From contig NC_087067.1 in assembly GCF_963678635.1 (NCBI RefSeq), positions 32,774,401 through 32,838,400 of the forward strand: a stretch of DNA of 64,000 nucleotides. Direction: 5' to 3'. Made by a program: the position numbers and the translations under genes. A model generated the notes under the pieces. It did no database searches and was not told the origin of the DNA. It saw nothing but the letters and a program-made list of their open reading frames with translations. This DNA comes from Symsagittifera roscoffensis. Taxonomy: Eukaryota > Xenacoelomorpha > Acoela > Convolutidae. Each line of letters starts with the position of its first letter. Within the stretch, counting starts at the first letter, position 1. Positions 32,227-45,451 of this stretch are shown here, in pieces.

Positions 32227-32534
32227 TGAAAATTCTGAACCTGCAAATTATCTTAATAGAGTGAAGATGTCAGTATGAAGAGTCTTCTTGAAAGCTCGGT
32301 GATGCCAAAAAGTTAAGCCTAATCGAGCGTGGTGCAAAAAACGAAAATTTCAAAATTTTTGTTCTTTTTTGTCTAAATTTTATTTTTTCAATATCGCATC
32401 ACAATTTTGGACTCAGAACAATTCCAACGAGCCCAAAACGACTTCTTTAGCTTCAGTGTTCGTGGAGTAATCATCAGTTGAAATTTTGGGGGGAGCTGAA
32501 ATTCGGCCATTTTGGAAGAAAATCGACCTAAAAC

Positions 32535-32580
32535 CTAACTTTTAAGTTAGTGCAATTTTTTTCTTGCATTTTTCATAAAA
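32535..32580 (-). pseudogene. SL RNA 3' fragment
   Basis: Second copy of the fragment at 30660-30705, with the same junction. Confidence 0.7.
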
Positions 32581-32583
32581 GTA

Positions 32584-32683
32584 AATATTAAACTGATTTT
32601 TACTTCCCGAGTTAACACCGAAGCTTGCTTCAGTTGACTCACGGATTGTCCCGGTCTTACACTACCTTCGGGAGCAGTCCACC
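32584..32683 (+). pseudogene. U2 snRNA 3' fragment
   Basis: Second copy of the fragment at 30709-30808, sharing the CTTCGGG change. Confidence 0.9.
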
Positions 32684-33142
32684 TGAAAATTCTGAACCTG
32701 CAAATTATCTTAATAGAGTGAAGATGTCAGTATGAAGAGTCTAATTGAGCCTGGTGAATTGCGCGAACGGCCATAACTTGCCCAAAAAACTTAAGACTTC
32801 CAAATTTTTCTATTTCTATCGTAAGACCATCGTCAAATCTTGGGGGACTGAGAAAATGAACCAATTTGGTCGAACCAGTTCAAAGTTATGAGTTCTTGAA
32901 AGCTCGGTGATGCCAAAAAGTTAAGCCTAATCGAGCGTGGTGCAAAAAACGAAAATTTCAAAATTTTTGTTCTTTTTTGTCTAAATTTTATTTTTTCAAT
33001 ATCGCATCACAATTTTGGACTCAGAACAATTCCAACGAGCCCAAAACGACTTCTTTAGCTTCAGTGTTCGTGGAGTAATCATCAGTTGAAATTTTGGGGG
33101 GAGCTGAAATTCGGCCATTTTGGAAGAAAATCGACCTAAAAC

Positions 33143-33285
33143 CTAACTTTTAAGTTAGTGCAATTTTTTTCTTGCATTTTTCATAAAATAGGGTGCTCAC
33201 TGCTGTCGCAGAGTGCATTCAAAGAAACTTATCAAATAGATTTGAAAACTTACCTATTTAATAAGTTTATCACAACAATTAGGCT
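33143..33285 (-). ncRNA. candidate SL RNA, unit 17
   Basis: Exon end AAATAG. Two changes may hurt it: a mismatch in stem II (GCTCACTGC on +) and an altered base 5' of the Sm-like run. Confidence 0.6.
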
Positions 33286-33936
33286 AAAAGCATCTATCAG
33301 TATCCTGGCTGGTATTCGACCATATGCCACTAACGTTGAGTGAGCAGCTATCAAGCCATCGATGGTCATCTAAGACACCCTGTACATGCTCCGTAGGTTT
33401 TGACCAGCCGATTTGGCCATAAAACTCATTGGGCCAAAAAAATTCTGAAAATTGTCAATTTTTCAAATTTTGTTTGAATTGCATAAATTATAACGTGAGC
33501 GTGCAAAATTTTACATGGTATAAGAGCATATTTCTACTCTCGCGCGAGGGCAAGTGTTTTAAAAGTAATGTACATAGTTATATGCTAGTCCGGATATAAA
33601 TGGAAGCGGAATTACTCAAATGCCTAAGGCAGAACCGCAGATTCTGTCTTTGTCCACATCGTTAAGCCCATGTCGTATGTAACGGCACAAACGCAGATGG
33701 TTATAATGTAGTCTACTGTACTCTTAAGATAGATTTACTAGCCAGCAGGGGAGTTTTGTTAGGGCGAAGTGTCGTTATTGCTACCTCTTTTCAACTTTCC
33801 CCCTTGACCTTTCATAAGTTGGTCCGGGAGCAACCCAGCTCTCAACCCAGTCGGATAAATATAAATTTTTATGATGCGAGCTGTTTTTTCATTGTTGTGT
33901 TCAAGGCATGTACCAAAAATAGGAAAAGGTTTAGTT

Positions 33937-34123
33937 ATCGCTTCTCGGCCTTTTGGCTAAGATCATGTGTAGTATCTGTTCTTGTCAGCTTAATATCTGG
34001 CATGCTGGGCATAGCCTGGCACCAATATTAAACTGATTTTTACTTCCCGAGTTAACACCGAAGCTTGCTTCAGTTGACTCACGGATTGTCCCGGTCTTAC
34101 ACTACCATCGGGAGCAGTCCACC
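33937..34123 (+). ncRNA. U2: U2 snRNA, unit 18
   Basis: Consensus RNA. One T-to-A lies 23 bp upstream of the start. Confidence 0.96.
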
Positions 34124-34582
34124 TGAAAATTCTGAACCTGCAAATTATCTTAATAGAGTGAAGATGTCAGTATCAAGAGTCTAATTGAGCCTGGTGAATT
34201 GCGCGAACGGCCATAACTTGCCCAAAAAACTTAAGACTTCCAAATTTTTCTATTTCTATCGTAAGACCATCGTCAAATCTTGGGGGACTGAGAAAATGAA
34301 CCAATTTGGTCGAACCAGTTCAAAGTTATGAGTTCTTGAAAGCTCGGTGATGCCAAAAAGTTAAGCCTAATCGAGCGTGGTGCAAAAAACGAAAATTTCA
34401 AAATTTTTGTTCTTTTCTGTCTAAATTTTATTTTTTCAATATCGTATCACAATTTTGGACTCAGATCAATTCCAACGAGCCCAAAACGACTTCTTTAGCT
34501 TCAGTGTTCGTGGAGTAATCATCAGTTGAAATTTTGGGGGGAGCTGAAATTCGGCCATTTTGGAAGAAAATCGACCTAAAAC

Positions 34583-34725
34583 CTAACTTTTAAGTTAGTG
34601 CAATTTTTTTCTTGCATTTTTCATAAAATGGGGTGCTCTCTGCTGTCGCAGAGTGCATTCAAAGAAACTTATCAAATAGATTTGAAAACTTACCTACTTA
34701 ATAAGTTTATCACAACAATTAGGCT
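34583..34725 (-). ncRNA. candidate SL RNA, unit 18
   Basis: Type B consensus copy. One change lies just upstream of the exon (AGCAACTATC on +). Confidence 0.67.
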
Positions 34726-35376
34726 AAAAGCAACTATCAGTATCCTGGCTGGTATTCGACCACATGCCACTAACGTTGAGTGAGCGGCTATCATGCCATA
34801 GATGGTCATCTAAGACACCCTGTACACGCTCCGTATGTTTTGACCAGCCGATTTGGCCATAAAACTCATTGGGCCAAAAAAATTCTGAAAATTGTCAATT
34901 TTTCAAATTTTGTTTGAATTGCATAAATTATAACGTGAGCGTGCAAAATTTTACATAGTATAAGAGCATCTTTCTACTCTCGCGCGAGGGCGAGTGTTTT
35001 AAAAGTAATGTACATAGTTATATGCTAGTCAGGATATAAATGGAAGCGGAATTACTCAAATGCCTAAGGCAGAACCGCAGATTCTGTCTTTGTCCACATC
35101 GTTAAGCCCATGTCGTATGTAACGGCACAAACGCAGATGGTTATAACGTAGTCTACTGTACTCTTACGATAGATTTACTAGCCAGCAGGGGAGTTTTGTT
35201 AGGGCGAAGGGTCATTATGGCTACCTCTTTTCAACTTTCCCCCTTGACCTTTCATAAGTTGGTCCGGGAGCAACCCAGCTCTCAACCCAGTCGGATAAAT
35301 ATAAATTTTTATGATGCGAGCTGTTTTTTCATTGTTGTGTTCAAGGCATGTACCAAAATTAGGAAAAGGTTTAGCT

Positions 35377-35563
35377 ATCGCTTCTCGGCCTTTTGGCTAA
35401 GATCATGTGTAGTATCTGTTCTTGTCAGCTTAATATCTGGCATGCTGGGCATAGCCTGGCACCAATATTAAACTGATTTTTACTTCCCGAGTTGACACCG
35501 AAGCTTGCTTCAGTTGACTCACGGATTGTCCCGGTCTTACACTACCATCGGGAGCAGTCCACC
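35377..35563 (+). ncRNA. U2: U2 snRNA, unit 19
   Basis: Stem III has GAGTTGAC, turning an A-U pair into G-U, so the stem is kept. Confidence 0.96.
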
Positions 35564-36022
35564 TGAAAATTCTGAACCTGCAAATTATCTTAATAGAGTG
35601 AAGATGTCAGTATGAAGAGTCTAATTGAGCCTGGTGAATTGCGCGAACGGCCATAACTTGCCTAAAAAACTTAAGACTTCCAAATTTTTCTATTTCTATC
35701 GTAAGACCATCGTCAAATCTTGGGGGACTGAGAAAATGAACCAATTTGGTCGAACCAGTTCAAAGTTATGAGTTCTTGAAAGCTCGGTGATGCCAAAAAG
35801 TTAAGCCTAATCGAGCGTGGTGCAAAAAACGAAAATTTCAAAATTTTTGTTCTTTTCTGTCTAAATTTTATTTTTTCAATATCGTATCACAATTTTGGAC
35901 TCAGAACAATTCCAACGAGCCCAAAACGACTTCTTTAGCTTCAGTGTTCGTGGAGTAATCATCAGTTGAAATTTTGGGGGGAGCTGAAATTCGGCCATTT
36001 TGGAAGAAAATCGACCTAAAAC

Positions 36023-36165
36023 CTAACTTTTAACTTAGTGCAATTTTTTTCTTGCATTTTTCATAAAATGGGGTGCTCTCTGCTGTCGCAGAGTGCATTC
36101 AAAGAAACTTATCAAATAGATTTGAAAACTTACCTACTTAATAAGTTTATCACAACAATTAGGCT
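36023..36165 (-). ncRNA. candidate SL RNA, unit 19
   Basis: Type B copy; the last 3' hairpin has a mismatch (TTAACTTAG on +). Confidence 0.66.
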
Positions 36166-36816
36166 AAAAGCATCTATCAGTATCCTGGCTGGTATTCGAC
36201 CATATGCCACTAACGTTGAGTGAGCGGCTATCATGCCATATATGGTCATCTAAGACACCCTGTACACGCTCCGTAGGTTTTGACCAGCCGATTTGGCCAT
36301 AAAACTCATTGGGCCAAAAAAATTCTGAAAATTGTCAATTTTTCAAATTTTGTTTGAATTGCATAAATTATAACGTGAGCGTGCAAAATTTTACATGGTA
36401 TAAGAGCATATTTCTACTCTCGCGCGAGGGCGAGTGTTTTAAAAGTAATGTACATAGTTATATGCTAGTCAGGATATAAATGGAAGCGGAATTACTCAAA
36501 TGCCTAAGGCAGAACCGCAGATTCTGTCTTTGTCCACATCGTTAAGCCCATGTCGTATGTAACGGCACAAACGCAGATGGTTATAATGTAGTCTACTGTA
36601 CTCTTACGATAGATTTACTAGCCAGCAGGGGAGTTTTGTTAGGGCGAAGTGTCGTTATGGCTACCTCTTTTCAACTTTCCCCCTTGACCTTTCATAAGTT
36701 GGTCCGGGAGCAACCCAGCTCTCAACCCAGTCGGATAAATATAAATTTTTATGATGCGAGCTGTTTTTTCATTGTTGTGTTCAAGGCATGTACCAAAATT
36801 AGGAAAAGGTTTAGTT

Positions 36817-37003
36817 ATCGCTTCTCGGCCTTTTGGCTAAGATCATGTGTAGTATCTGTTCTTGTCAGCTTAATATCTGGCATGCTGGGCATAGCCTGGC
36901 ACCAATATTAAACTGATTTTTACTTCCCGAGTTAACAGCGAAGCTTGCTTCAGTTGACTCACGGATTGTCCCGGTCTTACACTACCATCGGGAGCAGTCC
37001 ACC
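36817..37003 (+). ncRNA. U2: U2 snRNA, unit 20
   Basis: Consensus with AACAGCG in stem III. Confidence 0.96.
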
Positions 37004-37462
37004 TGAAAATTCTGAACCTGCAAATTATCTTAATAGAGTGAAGATGTCAGTATGAAGAGTCTAATTGAGCCTGGTGAATTGCGCGAACGGCCATAACTTG
37101 CCCAAAAAACTTAAGACTTCCAAATTTTTCTATTTCTATCGTAAGACCATCGTCAAATCTTGGGGGACTGAGAAAATGAACCAATTTGGTCGAACCAGTT
37201 CAAAGTTATGAGTTCTTGAAAGCTCGGTGATGCCAAAAAGTTAAGCCTAATCGAGCGTGGTGCAAAAAAAGAAATTTTCCAAATTTTTGTTCTTTTCTGT
37301 CTAAATTTTATGTTTTCAATATCGTATCACAATTTTGGACTCAGAACAATTCCAACGAGCCCAAAACGACTTCTTTAGCTTCAGTGTTCGTGGAGTAATC
37401 ATCAGTTGAAATTTTGGGCGGAGCTGAAATTCGGCCATTTTGGAAGAAAATCGACCTAAAAC

Positions 37463-37605
37463 CTAACTTTTAAGTTAGTGCAATTTTTTTCTTGCATTTT
37501 TCATAAAATGGGGTGCTCTCTGCTGTCGCAGAGTGCATTCAAAGAAACTTATCAAATAGATTTGAAAACTTACCTACTTAATAAGTTTATCACAACAATT
37601 AGGCT
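37463..37605 (-). ncRNA. candidate SL RNA, unit 20
   Basis: Type B consensus copy. Confidence 0.68.
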
Positions 37606-38256
37606 AAAAGCATCTATCAGTATCCTGGCTGGTATTCGACCATATGCCACTAACGTTGAGTGAGCGGCTATCATGCCATAGATGGTCATCTAAGACACCC
37701 TGTACACGCTCCGTAGGTTTTGACCAGCCGATTTGGCCATAAAACTCATTGGGCCAAAAAAATTCTGAAAATTGTCAGTTTTTCAAATTTTGTTTGAATT
37801 GCATAAATTATAACGTGAGCGTGCAAAATTTTACATGGTATAAGAGCATATTTCTACTCTCGCGCGAGGGCGAGTGTTTTAAAAGTAATGTACATAGTTA
37901 TATGCTAGTCAGGATTAAAATGGAAGCGGAATTACTCAAATGCCTAAGGCAGAACCGCAGATTCTGTCTTTGTCCACATCGTTAAGCCCATGTCGTATGT
38001 AACGGCACAAACGCAGATGGTTATAATGTAGTCTACTGTACTCTTACGATAGATTTACTAGCCAGCAGGGGAGTTTTGTTAGGGCGAAGTGTCGTTATGG
38101 CTACCTCTTTTCAACTTTCCCCCTTGACCTTTCATAAGTTGGTCCGGGAGCAACCCAGCTCTCAACCCAGTCGGATAAATATAAATTTTTATGATGCGAG
38201 CTGTTTTTTCATTGTTGTGTTCAAGGCATGTACCAAAATTAGGAAAAGGTTTAGTT

Positions 38257-38443
38257 ATCGCTTCGCGGCCTTTTGGCTAAGATCATGTGTAGTATCTGTT
38301 CTTGTCAGCTTAATATCTGGCATGCTGGGCATAGCCTGGCACCAATATTAAACTGATTTTAACTTCCCGAGTTAACAGCGAAGCTTGATTCAGTTGACTC
38401 ACGGATTGTCCCGGTCTTACACTACCATCGGGAGCAGTCCACC
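38257..38443 (+). ncRNA. U2: U2 snRNA variant (T9G), unit 21
   Basis: The 5' end reads CGCTTCGCGG (nt 9 T to G). The Sm run is interrupted (GATTTTAAC). The stem III apex reads GCTTGATTC. Shares T9G with unit 23. Confidence 0.9.
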
Positions 38444-38902
38444 TGAAAATTCTGAACCTGCAAATTATCTTAATAGAGTGAAGATGTCAGTATGAAGAGT
38501 CTAATTGAGCCTGGTGAATTGCGCGAACGGCCATAACTTGCCCAAAAAACTTAAGACTTCCAAATTTTTCTATTTCTATCGTAAGACCATCGTCAAATCT
38601 TGGGGGACTGAGAAAATGAACCAATTTGGTCGAACCAGTTCAAAGTTATGAGTTCTTGAAAGCTCGGTGATGCCAAAAAGTTAAGCCTAATCGAGCGTGG
38701 TGCAAAAAAAGAAAATTTCAAAATTTTTGTTCTTTTCTGTCTAAATTTTATTTTTTCAATATCGTATCACAATTTTGGACTCAGAACAATTCCAACGAGC
38801 CCAAAACGACTTCTTTAGCTTCAGTGTTCGTGGAGTAATCATCAGTTGAAATTTTGGGGGGAGCTGAAATTCGGCCATTTTGGAAGAAAATCGACCTAAA
38901 AC

Positions 38903-39044
38903 CTAACTTTTATGTTAGTGCAATTTTTTCTTGCATTTTTCATAAAATGGGGTGCTCTCTGCTGTCGCAGAGTGCATTCAAAGAAACTTATCAAATAGAT
39001 TTGAAAACTTACCTACTTAATAAGTTTATCACAACAATTAGGCT
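38903..39044 (-). ncRNA. candidate SL RNA, unit 21
   Basis: Type B copy with one T fewer in the loop and TATGTTAG in the last hairpin. Confidence 0.66.
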
Positions 39045-39695
39045 AAAAGCATCTATCAGTATCCTGGCTGGTATTCGACCATATGCCACTAACGTTGAGT
39101 GAGCCGCTATCATGCCATAGATGGTCATCTAAGACACCCTGTACACGCTCCGTAGGTTTTGACCAGCCGATTTGGCCATAAAACTCATTGGGCCAAAAAA
39201 ATTCTGAAAATTGTCAATTTTTCAAATTTTGTTTGAATTGCATAAATTATAACGTGAGCGTGCAAAATTTTACATGGTATAAGAGCATATTTCTACTCTC
39301 GCGCGAGGGCGAGTGTTTTAAAAGTAATGTACATAGTTATATGCTAGTCAGGATTAAAATGGAAGCGGAATTACTCAAATGCCTAAGGCAGAACCGCAGA
39401 TTCTGTCTTTGTCCACATCGTTAAGCCCATGTCGTATGTAACGGCACAAACGCAGATGGTTATAATGTAGTCTACTGTACTCTTACGATAGATTTACTAG
39501 CCAGCAGGGGAGTTTTGTTAGGGCGAAGTGTCGTTATGGCTACCTCTTTTCAACTTTCCCCCTTGACCTTTCATAAGTTGGTCCGGGAGCAACCCAGCTC
39601 TCAACCCAGTCGGATAAATATAAATTTTTATGATGCGAGCTGTTTTTTCATTGTTGTGTTCAAGGCATGTACCAAAATTAGGAAAAGGTTTAGTT

Positions 39696-39881
39696 ATCGC
39701 TTCTCGGCCTTTTGGCTAAGATCATGTGTAGTATCTGTTCTTGTCAGCTTAATATCTGGCATGCTGGGCATAGCCTGGCACCAATATTAAACTGATTCTA
39801 CTTCCCGAGTTAACACCGAAGCTTGCTTCAGTTGACTCACGGATTGTCCCGGTCTGACACTACCATCGGGAGCAGTCCACC
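39696..39881 (+). ncRNA. U2: U2 snRNA variant (Sm site GATTCTAC), unit 22
   Basis: The Sm run GATTTTTAC is shortened and interrupted to GATTCTAC, which may weaken Sm-ring binding. The stem IV loop is GTCTGACAC. Confidence 0.9.
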
Positions 39882-40340
39882 TGAAAATTCTGAACCTGCA
39901 AATTATCTTAATAGAGTGAAGATGTCAGTATGAAGAGTCTAATTGAGCCTGGTGAATTGCGCAAACGGCCATAACTTGCCCAAAAAACTTAAGACTTCCA
40001 AATTTTTCTATTTCTATCGTAAGACCATCGTCAAATCTTGGGGGACTGAGAAAATGAACCAATTTGGTCGAACCAGTTCAAAGTTATGAGTTCTTGAAAG
40101 CTCGGTGATGCCAAAAAGTTAAGCCTAATCGAGCGTGGTGCAAAAAACGAAAATTTCAAAATTTTTGTTCTTTTCTGTCTAATTTTTATTTTTTCAATAT
40201 CGTATCACAATTTTGGACTCAGAAAAATTCCAACGAGCCCAAAACGACTTCTTTAGCTTCAGTGTTCGTGGAGTAATCATCAGTTGAAATTTTGGGGGGA
40301 GCTGAAATTCGGCCATTTTGGAAGAAAATCGACCTAAAAC

Positions 40341-40483
40341 CTAACTTTTAAGTTAGTGCAATTTTTTTCTTGCATTTTTCATAAAATGGGGTGCTCTCTG
40401 CTGTCGCAGAGTGCATTCAAAGAAACTTATCAAATAGATTTGAAAACTTACCTACTTAATAAGTTTATCACAACAATTAGGCT
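40341..40483 (-). ncRNA. candidate SL RNA, unit 22
   Basis: Type B consensus copy. Confidence 0.68.
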
Positions 40484-41134
40484 AAAAGCATCTATCAGTA
40501 TCCTGGCTGGTATTCGACCATATGCCACTAACGTTGAGTGAGCGGCTATCATGCCATAGATGGTCATCTAAGACACCCTGTACACGCTCCGTAGGTTTTG
40601 ACCAGCCGATTTGGCCATAAAACTCATTGGGCCAAAAAAATTCTCAAAATTGTCAATTTTTCAAATTTTGTTTGAATTGCATAAATTATAACGTGAGCGT
40701 GCAAAATTTTACATGGTATAAGAGCATATTTCTACTCTCGCGCGAGGGCGAGTGTTTTAAAAGTAATGTACATAGTTATATGCTAGTCAGGATTAAAATG
40801 GAAGCGGAATTACTCAAATGCCTAAGGCAGAACCGCAGATTCTGTCTTTGTCCACATCGTTAAGCCCATGTCGTATGTAACGGCACAAACGCAGATGGTT
40901 ATAATGTAGTCTACTGTACTCTTACGATAGATTTACTAGCCAGCAGGGGAGTTTTGTTAGGGCGAAGTGTCGTTATGGCTACCTCTTTTCAACTTTCCCC
41001 CTTGACCTTTCATAAGTTGGTCCGGGAGCAACCCAGCTCTCAACCCAGTCGGATAAATATAAATTTTTATGATGCGAGCTGTTTTTTCATTGTTGTGTTC
41101 AAGGCATGTACCAAAATTAGGAAAAGGTTTAGTT

Positions 41135-41321
41135 ATCGCTTCGCGGCCTTTTGGCTAAGATCATGTGTAGTATCTGTTCTTGTCAGCTTAATATCTGGCA
41201 TGCTGGGCATAGCCTGGCACCAATATTAAACTGATTTTTACTTCCCGAGTTAACAGCGAAGCTTGATTCAGTTGACTCACGGATTGTCCCGGTCTTACAC
41301 TACCATCGGGAGCAGTCCACC
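41135..41321 (+). ncRNA. U2: U2 snRNA variant (T9G), unit 23
   Basis: T9G and GCTTGATTC as in unit 21, but with a normal Sm run. Confidence 0.92.
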
Positions 41322-41780
41322 TGAAAATTCTGAACCTGCAAATTATCTTAATAGAGTGAAGATGTCAGTATGAAGAGTCTAATTGAGCCTGGTGAATTGC
41401 GCGAACGGCCATAACTTGCCCAAAAAACTTAAGACTTCCAAATTTTTCTATTTCTATCGTAAGACCATCGTCAAATCTTGGGGGACTGAGAAAATGAACC
41501 AATTTGGTCGAACCAGTTCAAAGTTATGAGTTCTTGAAAGCTCGGTGATGCCAAAAAGTTAAGCCTAATCGAGCGTGGTGCAAAAAAAGAAAATTTCAAA
41601 ATTTTTGTTCTTTTCTGTCTAAATTTTATTTTTTCAATATCGTATCACAATTTTGGACTCAGAACAATTCCAACGAGCCCAAAACGACTTCTTTAGCTTC
41701 AGTGTTCGTGGAGTAATCATCAGTTGAAATTTTGGGGGGAGCTGAAATTCGGCCATTTTGGAAGAAAATCGACCTAAAAC

Positions 41781-41922
41781 CTAACTTTTAAGTTAGTGCA
41801 ATTTTTTCTTGCATTTTTCATAAAATGGGGTGCTCTCTGCTGTCGCAGAGTGCATTCAAAGAAACTTATCAAATAGATTTGAAAACTTACCTACTTAATA
41901 AGTTTATCACAACAATTAGGCT
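41781..41922 (-). ncRNA. candidate SL RNA, unit 23
   Basis: Type B copy with one T fewer in the loop, like unit 21. Confidence 0.67.
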
Positions 41923-42573
41923 AAAAGCATCTATCAGTATCCTGGCTGGTGTTCGACCATATGCCACTAACGTTGAGTGAGCGGCTATCATGCCATAGAT
42001 GGTCATCTAAGACACCCTGTACACGCTCCGTAGGTTTTGACCAGCCGATTTGGCCATAAAACTCATTGGGCCAAAAAAATTCTCAAAATTGTCAATTTTT
42101 CAAATTTTGTTTGAATTGCATAAATTATAACGTGAGCGTGCAAAATTTTACATGGTATAAGAGCATATTTCTACTCTCGCGCGAGGGCGAGTGTTTTAAA
42201 AGTAATGTACATAGTTATATGCTAGTCAGGATTAAAATGGAAGCGGAATTACTCAAATGCCTAAGGCAGAACCGCAGATTCTGTCTTTGTCCACATCGTT
42301 AAGCCCATGTCGTATGTAACGGCACAAACGCAGATGGTTATAATGTAGTCTACTGTACTCTTACGATAGATTTACTAGCCAGCAGGGGAGTTTTGTTAGG
42401 GCGAAGTGTCGTTATGGCTACCTCTTTTCAACTTTCCCCCTTGACCTTTCATAAGTTGGTCCGGGAGCAACCCAGCTCTCAACCCAGTCGGATAAATATA
42501 AATTTTTATGATGCGAGCTGTTTTTTCATTGTTGTGTTCAAGGCATGTACCAAAATTAGGAAAAGGTTTAGTT

Positions 42574-42759
42574 ATCGCTTCTCGGCCTTTTGGCTAAGAT
42601 CATGTGTAGTATCTGTTCTTGTCAGCTTAATATCTGGCATGCTGGGCATAGCCTGGCACCAATATTAAACTGATTCTACTTCCCGAGTTAACACCGAAGC
42701 TTGCTTCAGTTGACTCACGGATTGTCCCGGTCTGACACTACCATCGGGAGCAGTCCACC
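42574..42759 (+). ncRNA. U2: U2 snRNA variant (Sm site GATTCTAC), unit 24
   Basis: Same Sm variant as unit 22. Confidence 0.9.
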
Positions 42760-43218
42760 TGAAAATTCTGAACCTGCAAATTATCTTAATAGAGTGAAGA
42801 TGTCAGTATGAAGAGTCTAATTGAGCCTGGTGAATTGCGCAAACGGCCATAACTTGCCCAAAAAACTTAAGACTTCCAAATTTTTCTATTTCTATCGTAA
42901 GACCATCGTCAAATCTTGGGGGACTGAGAAAATGAACCAATTTGGTCGAACCAGTTCAAAGTTATGAGTTCTTGAAAGCTCGGTGATGCCAAAAAGTTAA
43001 GCCTAATCGAGCGTGGTGCAAAAAACGAAAATTTCAAAATTTTTGTTCTTTTCTGTCTAATTTTTATTTTTTCAATATCGTATCACAATTTTGGACTCAG
43101 AAAAATTCCAACGAGCCCAAAACGACTTCTTTAGCTTCAGTGTTCGTGGAGTAATCATCAGTTGAAATTTTGGGGGGAGCTGAAATTCGGCCATTTTGGA
43201 AGAAAATCGACCTAAAAC

Positions 43219-43361
43219 CTAACTTTTAAGTTAGTGCAATTTTTTTCTTGCATTTTTCATAAAATGGGGTGCTCTCTGCTGTCGCAGAGTGCATTCAAAG
43301 AAACTTATCAAATAGATTTGAAAACTTACCTACTTAATAAGTTTATCACAACAATTAGGCT
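43219..43361 (-). ncRNA. candidate SL RNA, unit 24
   Basis: Type B consensus copy. Confidence 0.68.
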
Positions 43362-44012
43362 AAAAGCATCTATCAGTATCCTGGCTGGTATTCGACCATA
43401 TGCCACTAACGTTGAGTGAGCGGCTATCATGCCATAGATGGTCATCTAAGACACCCTGTACACGCTCCGTAGGTTTTGACCAGCCGATTTGGCCATAAAA
43501 CTCATTGGGCCAAAAAAATTCTCAAAATTGTCAATTTTTCAAATTTTGTTTGAATTGCATAAATTATAACGTGAGCGTGCAAAATTTTACATGGTATAAG
43601 AGCATATTTCTACTCTCGCGCGAGGGCGAGTGTTTTAAAAGTAATGTACATAGTTATATGCTAGTCAGGATATAAATGGAAGCGGAATTACTCAAATGCC
43701 TAAGGCAGAACCGCAGATTCTGTATTTGTCCACATCGTTAAGCCCATGTCGTATGTAACGGCACAAACGCAGATGGTTATAATGTAGTCTACTGTACTCT
43801 TACGATAGATTTACTAGCCAGCAGGGGAGTTTTGTTAGGGCGAAGTGTCGTTATGGCTACCTCTTTTCAACTTTCCCCCTTGACCTTTCATAAGTTGGTC
43901 CGGGAGCAACCCAGCTCTCAACCCAGTCGGATAAATATAAATTTTTATGATGCGAGCTGTTTTTTCATTGTTGTGTTCAAGGCATGTACCAAAATTAGGA
44001 AAAGGTTTAGTT

Positions 44013-44198
44013 ATCGCTTCTCGGCCTTTTGGCTAAGATCATGTGTAGTATCTGTTCTTGTCAGCTTAATATCTGGCATGCTGGGCATAGCCTGGCACCA
44101 ATATTAAACTGATTCTACTTCCCGAGTTAACACCGAAGCTTGCTTCAGTTGACTCACGGATTGTCCCGGTCTGACACTACCATCGGGAGCAGTCCACC
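44013..44198 (+). ncRNA. U2: U2 snRNA variant (Sm site GATTCTAC), unit 25
   Basis: Same Sm variant as units 22 and 24; direct neighbour of unit 24. Confidence 0.9.
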
Positions 44199-44657
44199 TG
44201 AAAATTCTGAACCTGCAAATTATCTTAATAGAGTGAAGATGTCAGTATGAAGAGTCTAATTGAGCCTGGTGAATTGCGCAAACGGCCATAACTTGCCCAA
44301 AAAACTTAAGACTTCCAAATTTTTCTATTTCTATCGTAAGACCATCGTCAAATCTTGGGGGACTGAGAAAATGAACCAATTTGGTCGAACCAGTTCAAAG
44401 TTATGAGTTCTTGAAAGCTCGGTGATGCCAAAAAGTTAAGCCTAATCGAGCGTGGTGCAAAAAACGAAAATTTCAAAATTTTTGTTCTTTTCTGTCTAAT
44501 TTTTATTTTTTCAATATCGTATCACAATTTTGGACTCAGAAAAATTCCAACGAGCCCAAAACGACTTCTTTAGCTTCAGTGTTCGTGGAGTAATCATCAG
44601 TTGAAATTTTGGGGGGAGCTGAAATTCGGCCATTTTGGAAGAAAATCGACCTAAAAC

Positions 44658-44800
44658 CTAACTTTTAAGTTAGTGCAATTTTTTTCTTGCATTTTTCATA
44701 AAATGGGGTGCTCTCTGCTGTCGCAGAGTGCATTCAAAGAAACTTATCAAATAGATTTGAAAACTTACCTACTTAATAAGTTTATCACAACAATTAGGCT
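44658..44800 (-). ncRNA. candidate SL RNA, unit 25
   Basis: Type B consensus copy. Confidence 0.68.
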
Positions 44801-45451
44801 AAAAGCATCTATCAGTATCCTGGCTGGTATTCGACCATATGCCACTAACGTTGAGTGAGCGGCTATCATGCCATAGATGGTCATCTAAGACACCCTGTAC
44901 ACGCTCCGTAGGTTTTGACCAGCCGATTTGGCCATAAAACTCATTGGGCCAAAAAAATTCTCAAAATTGTCAATTTTTCAAATTTTGTTTGAATTGCATA
45001 AATTATAACGTGAGCGTGCAAAATTTTACATGGTATAAGAGCATATTTCTACTCTCGCGCGAGGGCGAGTGTTTTAAAAGTAATGTACATAGTTATATGC
45101 TAGTCAGGATATAAATGGAAGCGGAATTACTCAAATGCCTAAGGCAGAACCGCAGATTCTGTCTTTGTCCACATCGTTAAGCCCATGTCGTATGTAACGG
45201 CACAAACGCAGATGGTTATAATGTAGTCTACTGTACTCTTACGATAGATTTACTAGCCAGCAGGGGAGTTTTGTTAGGGCGAAGTGTCGTTATGGCTACC
45301 TCTTTTCAACTTTCCCCCTTGACCTTTCATAAGTTGGTCCGGGAGCAACCCAGCTCTCAACCCAGTCGGATAAATATAAATTTTTATGATGCGAGCTGTT
45401 TTTTCATTGTTGTGTTCAAGGCATGTACCAAAATTAGGAAAAGGTTTAGTT

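Larger units (their letters stand above)
29593..33342. repeat. two copies of a 1,875-bp composite unit
   Basis: Each copy has the same three rearrangements. U2 has a 21-bp deletion. A 151-bp spacer deletion follows (junctions at 30410/30411 and about 32285). A jump at CATAAAA|GTAAATATT then runs from the middle of an SL gene back into the 3' half of a U2 gene. Each continues into a full spacer and a full SL gene. Identical junctions show the composite arose once and was then tandemly duplicated. Confidence 0.93.
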
